Assembly: GCA_023954795.1 (NCBI GenBank)
Contig: JAGSHA010000133.1
Location: 1-8,094 of the forward strand
From: Oceanospirillaceae bacterium
Lineage (GTDB): Bacteria; Pseudomonadota; Gammaproteobacteria; Pseudomonadales; Balneatricaceae
Direction of reading: 5' to 3'
DNA length: 8,094 nucleotides
Shown: positions 5,929 to 8,094 of the stretch, in pieces
Layout: each line of letters opens with the position of its first letter
Numbering within the stretch: position 1 is the first letter of the stretch
The notes under the pieces: generated by a model
Databases searched by the model: none
The model's input: the letters and a program-made list of their open reading frames with translations, nothing else
Told to the model about the DNA's origin: nothing
Position numbers and translations under genes: made by a program

Positions 5929-6390
5929 TTAGCTTTTACCGCCGCATTTACCTTCACCACATTTACCTTCAGATGGCTTTTTCTCGCCGCCACATTTGCC
6001 TTCACCACACTTACCTTCGGTGTCTGCTTTTTTGTCGCCGCCGCACTTACCTTCACCACATTTGCCTTCGGAAGATGCTTTGTCGCCGCCACACTTACCT
6101 TCACCGCATTTGCCTTCGGAAGATGCTTTTTTGTCGCCGCCGCATTTACCTTCACCGCATTTGCCTTCGGAAGATGCTTTTTTGTCGCCGCCACATTTAC
6201 CTTCGCCACATTTGCCTTCAGCATTTTTGTGGTTGTCCGCCAGCTGAACCTGACCGTAACCGGACGACAGCTCGGAAGCAGCAAATGGGTTAGCTGCAGC
6301 ATTTGCAGTAGAAACAGTCGCCATACCAGCAACAAACGCCAGACTTACAGCAGCAACAACAGGTTTCAGAGTAGATTTAGTAGTAGCCAT
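5929..6390 (-). CDS. hvfA: HvfA-type RiPP precursor with twelve EGKCG copper-binding motifs
   Basis: A 153-aa precursor. Residues 1-31 form a Sec signal peptide: basic MATTKSTLK, hydrophobic PVVAAVSLAFVAGMATV, and a STANA cleavage region. A short linker (32-57) follows. Residues 58-153 are six tandem units of paired EGKCG motifs, joined by GDKKASS-like spacers, giving twelve cysteines (61, 66, 78, 83, 95, 100, 111, 116, 128, 133, 144, 149). There are no cysteines outside the repeats. In the HvfA/bufferin families, EGKCG cysteines are converted by the MNIO enzyme into copper-binding heterocycle/thioamide groups, and the peptide is exported to the periplasm or beyond. The start ATG at 6390 has GAGG 9 nt upstream. 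An upstream in-frame ATG at 6468 would bury the signal peptide behind a basic 26-residue extension and is unlikely. It is the first gene of the operon. Confidence 0.92.
   Translation of the reverse strand: MATTKSTLKPVVAAVSLAFVAGMATVSTANAAANPFAASELSSGYGQVQLADNHKNAEGKCGEGKCGGDKKASSEGKCGEGKCGGDKKASSEGKCGEGKCGGDKASSEGKCGEGKCGGDKKADTEGKCGEGKCGGEKKPSEGKCGEGKCGGKS
5932..6219 (-). repeat. Six tandem coding repeats of about 51 bp (paired EGKCG units)
   Basis: Units run leftward at 6219-6169, 6168-6118, 6117-6070, 6069-6019, 6018-5971 and 5970-5932. Units 3 and 5 are one codon shorter, and the last ends in GKS. Units 1 and 2 match at 48 of 51 bases, and all three differences are synonymous. The peptide doublet EGKCGEGKCGG is invariant in all six; variation is confined to the spacer (GDKKASS, GDKASS, GDKKADT, GEKKPS). 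Confidence 0.95.
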
Positions 6391-6421
6391 CGTTTTCACC
6401 CTCATTCTTCTCGTAGTAGAA

Positions 6422-6427
6422 GTATTA
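6422..6427 (-). promoter_or_regulatory. Candidate -10 element for hvfA
   Basis: Reading leftward, TAATAC (6427-6422) lies 31 nt before the hvfA ATG and resembles a -10 box. No good TTGACA-like -35 is seen at 16-18 nt spacing, where the sequence is A-rich. Either the promoter is activator- or alternative-sigma-dependent, or the element is fortuitous. Confidence 0.25.
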
Positions 6428-6529
6428 ACAAATTTTGGTTTCGTTTTTTTATTCAATTTGCCGTTCACAACCTGTGTCTGGCAATTTGGAAAAGCCGCTG
6501 AATCATCCGCCTGCTTGTCCGATTTCTTT

Positions 6530-6559
6530 TCATCTGATCAATTCGTTCTGAGCAGATGA
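6530..6559. promoter_or_regulatory. Inverted repeat in the divergent hvfA / SLAC1 intergenic region
   Basis: TCATCTG (6530-6536) and CAGATGA (6553-6559) are perfect 7-bp inverted half sites separated by 16 bp. Their centres are 23 bp apart, about two helical turns, as for a dimeric regulator on one face of DNA. The repeat lies in the 250-bp gap between the divergent hvfA and SLAC1-type genes, so it could act on either. No regulator gene is present in the window, so this is inference. Confidence 0.35.
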
Positions 6560-6591
6560 TTTAAAATTCTGTTTTCCCTTGGCCTGCGGCG

Positions 6592-6640
6592 TTGACTGAA
6601 TTACTATATTAGATCTATCTAATTTAGCTCGGAGGCGCTA
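6592..6640 (+). promoter_or_regulatory. Promoter, palindrome and ribosome binding site of the SLAC1-type gene
   Basis: A -35-like TTGACT (6592-6597) and a weaker -10-like TATCTA (6616-6621) are 18 bp apart. A perfect 16-bp inverted repeat, ATTAGATC-TATCTAAT with two central bases (6608-6623), overlaps the -10, as an operator would. GGAGG at 6631-6635 is the ribosome binding site, 5 nt before the ATG at 6641. The implied leader is very short, so the transcription start is uncertain. Confidence 0.4.
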
Positions 6641-7624
6641 ATGGCTAATTCTGCCACCTCATCCTCTTCTACATCGTCAAAGCTTCAACATTTCCCTATC
6701 GCGTTCTTTGCGATGATCATGGGAACCACCGGCCTGACTCTGGCTTGGCAGAAGGCTGCTGAAGTGCTGCAGCTTCCAGCGCTTGTGAGTCAGGTCCTTC
6801 TGGTTCTGGTTGCCTGTCTCTTTTTAGCCGTGTCGCTTGGGTACGTGATCAAGATACTGCGCTTTCCTGAAATGAGCCTGAAAGAATTTCATCATCCGAT
6901 AAAAATTAGTTTTTTTCCTGCATTTTCTATTTCAGTACTACTGCTCAGTGTGGCAACACTACAAGTATCGACAGATCTTTCCCTGTATCTATGGGTGGCG
7001 GGTTGCATCATGCATCTGGGTTTCACGTTACATGTCATTACCCAGTGGATACATCATCCTAAGTTCCAGATACAACATAGTACACCCGCGTGGTTCATTC
7101 CTGTGGTCGGCAACATAATTGTCCCTATCACAGGTACCGAGCACGGATTCTACGAGATCAGCTGGTTCTTCTTCAGCATCGGGATCGTTTACTGGATTAT
7201 TTTAAAGACCCTGATTTTTAACAGGGTTCTCTTTCATGATCCACTACCAGAAAAGCTACTACCCACGCTTTTTATCCTGATTGCACCCCCTGCCGTTGGA
7301 TTTATCTCCTACACAAAACTCAACGGTGGTGAGATTGATGCGTTTGCCCGCATTTTGTTCTATTCAGCCATGTTCCTCGTGTTGCTGCTCTTTACTCAGT
7401 TAGAGCGCTTCCGTCGAATTCCGTTCTTTCTGTCCTGGTGGGCCTATTCATTTCCACTGGCAGCATCCTCAATCGCGATCCAGATCATGTACCAAAAAAC
7501 CGGCAACAGTTTCTTTGAAATCTTGTCATGGATATCACTGACTGTGGCAAGTCTGGTTATCGCCTTACTGCTGTTCAAAACGTTTAAAGCCATACGCAGT
7601 GGCGGTGTATTTAAACCTGATTGA
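6641..7624 (+). CDS. SLAC1/TehA-family anion channel or tellurite-resistance-type transporter
   Basis: A 327-aa integral membrane protein of the TDT/SLAC1 family (TehA, SLAC1, dicarboxylate transporters), with about ten hydrophobic helices. Recognisable blocks are FPIAFFAMIMGTTGLTLAW (18-36), the TPAWFIPVVGNIIVP block (148-162), LLPTLFILIAPPAVGFISY (206-224) and FFLSWWAYSFPLAASSIAI (262-280). The first 13 residues are Ser/Thr-rich and probably cytoplasmic. The length is normal for the family (about 310-330). F271 in the SFPLA segment may correspond to the pore-gating Phe known in TehA, but this was not aligned. Relatives conduct chloride, nitrate, sulfite or dicarboxylates; the substrate here is unknown, and tellurite resistance should not be assumed. 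It is transcribed divergently from hvfA and followed by its own terminator. The ATG at 6641 is fixed by GGAGG 5 nt upstream. Confidence 0.88.
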   Translation: MANSATSSSSTSSKLQHFPIAFFAMIMGTTGLTLAWQKAAEVLQLPALVSQVLLVLVACLFLAVSLGYVIKILRFPEMSLKEFHHPIKISFFPAFSISVLLLSVATLQVSTDLSLYLWVAGCIMHLGFTLHVITQWIHHPKFQIQHSTPAWFIPVVGNIIVPITGTEHGFYEISWFFFSIGIVYWIILKTLIFNRVLFHDPLPEKLLPTLFILIAPPAVGFISYTKLNGGEIDAFARILFYSAMFLVLLLFTQLERFRRIPFFLSWWAYSFPLAASSIAIQIMYQKTGNSFFEILSWISLTVASLVIALLLFKTFKAIRSGGVFKPD

Positions 7625-7651
7625 TCTGATGGCTTGAAGCCGATCTGAAAG

Positions 7652-7680
7652 CGGGCTCTAATGGGGGCCCGTTTTTATTT
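7652..7680 (+). terminator. Rho-independent terminator after the SLAC1-type gene
   Basis: CGGGCTCT (7652-7659) pairs with GGGGCCCG (7664-7671), including two G-T pairs, across an AATG loop, and is followed by TTTTTATTT. It starts 27 nt after the stop at 7624 and separates this gene from bioA, which therefore needs its own promoter in the short gap or depends on readthrough. Confidence 0.85.
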
Positions 7681-7701
7681 GAGCCACTGTGAATTCGCGT
7701 T

Positions 7702-8094
7702 ATGTCTGAGATCAGCCCACAGCAGATTGCTTTTGACCAGCAACATATCTGGCATCCTTACTCCTCAATGATCAATCCACCACCGATGTATCCGGTCGTT
7801 TCTGCGGAAGGAGTGCGTCTGACATTGAGCGATGGTCAGGAGCTGATTGATGGCATGGCATCCTGGTGGTCGGTGATTCATGGTTATAACAATCCAACCC
7901 TGAACGATGCAGCCCACCAGCAAATTGATCGGGTTTCTCATGTGATGTTCGGTGGCCTGACCCACGAACCGGCCATAGAGCTGAGCCGAAAGCTGGTCGA
8001 GATGACTCCCGCACCACTGGACAAAGTTTTTCTGGCCGATTCTGGCTCGGTCGCGGTTGAAGTGGCGCTAAAAATGGCGATCCAATACTGGCAC
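7702..8094 (+). CDS. bioA: Adenosylmethionine--8-amino-7-oxononanoate transaminase, N-terminal part (3' end outside window)
   Basis: An open frame from the ATG at 7702 to the window end gives 131 residues, about the first third of BioA. BioA is the PLP enzyme that uses S-adenosylmethionine as amino donor to make 7,8-diaminopelargonic acid in biotin synthesis. Diagnostic stretches are HIWHPYSSM (15-23), with the substrate-contacting Tyr at 20; DGMASWWSVIHGYNNP (50-65); SHVMFGGLTHEPAIEL (79-94); and FLADSGSVAVEVALKMA (110-126), the DSGS block that binds the PLP phosphate. The catalytic lysine lies beyond the window. The ribosome binding site is poor (GAATTCGCGTT precedes the ATG), and no in-frame better start is seen. 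I found no BirA-type operator in the gap. The gene runs off the right edge because of window truncation, not a frameshift. Confidence 0.95.
   Translation, partial: MSEISPQQIAFDQQHIWHPYSSMINPPPMYPVVSAEGVRLTLSDGQELIDGMASWWSVIHGYNNPTLNDAAHQQIDRVSHVMFGGLTHEPAIELSRKLVEMTPAPLDKVFLADSGSVAVEVALKMAIQYWH

Noticed and set aside
5932..6219. CRISPR array
   Set aside because: The repeats are contiguous, in frame and encode the EGKCG peptide; there are no unique spacers.
5910..6335. Repetitive open frames on both strands over the hvfA repeats (Lys/Val/Ala-rich, and His/Pro/Leu- or Cys/Arg-rich)
   Set aside because: They are the repeat DNA read in other frames. They have no signal peptide or plausible ribosome binding site, whereas the EGKCG frame has invariant peptide with synonymous DNA changes.
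6391..6468. Upstream in-frame extension of hvfA to an ATG at 6468 (26 extra residues, basic)
   Set aside because: It would place a Lys/Arg-rich segment ahead of a clean Sec signal peptide. The ATG at 6390 has its own GAGG site, and the upstream stretch reads like A-rich promoter DNA.
6440..6475. ECF-sigma promoter (GTGAAC ... CGAA) upstream of hvfA, by analogy with sigma-controlled gig operons
   Set aside because: The spacing between the two elements is about 19 nt, longer than normal, the -35 is a poor match, and no ECF sigma gene is in the window.
7625..7701. BirA/biotin operator upstream of bioA
   Set aside because: No TTGTAAAC-type dyad is present. The only structure is the terminator of the preceding gene.

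Overview
The window looks like chromosomal DNA of a gammaproteobacterium, possibly a marine or halotolerant Oceanospirillales-type organism. This rests on mid-range GC by eye, an E. coli-like TrmO and BioA, and an Hvf-type copper-RiPP operon. The lineage guess is weak because it comes only from remembered protein similarity. No rRNA, tRNA, IS element, CRISPR array or integrase was seen.

Layout. Positions 1-1544 (+): the 3' end of a TauE/SafE-family membrane permease, a 98-aa protein of unknown function, and the tRNA-modifying methyltransferase TrmO, which overlaps the preceding stop codon. Positions 1710-2969 (+): a REC-REC-GGDEF diguanylate cyclase. Its first receiver lacks the phospho-acceptor aspartate, and its GGDEF motif is encoded across a run of nine G. 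Positions 3068-3436 (+): a small exported protein of unknown function. It converges on the next operon, and the two share a likely bidirectional terminator at 3468-3495.

Positions 3532-6390 (-), transcribed right to left, form the most interesting block: a four-gene ribosomally synthesised, post-translationally modified peptide (RiPP) operon of the HvfABCX (Gig/bufferin-like) type. hvfA encodes a Sec-exported precursor with twelve EGKCG motifs in six tandem doublets. hvfB encodes a DUF692/MNIO multinuclear iron oxidase. hvfC encodes its DUF2063 partner. hvfX encodes a DoxX-like membrane protein. From the family, HvfB with HvfC is expected to convert the EGKCG cysteines into copper-binding heterocycle/thioamide groups, and the peptide is then exported and buffers or scavenges copper. 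A hairpin between hvfA and hvfB may keep precursor expression above that of the enzymes.

Positions 6391-6640 are a 250-bp divergent regulatory region with two inverted repeats. Rightward from it, 6641-7624 (+) encodes a SLAC1/TehA-family anion channel or tellurite-resistance-type transporter, followed by a terminator. At 7702 the 5' part of bioA (biotin synthesis) begins and runs off the window.
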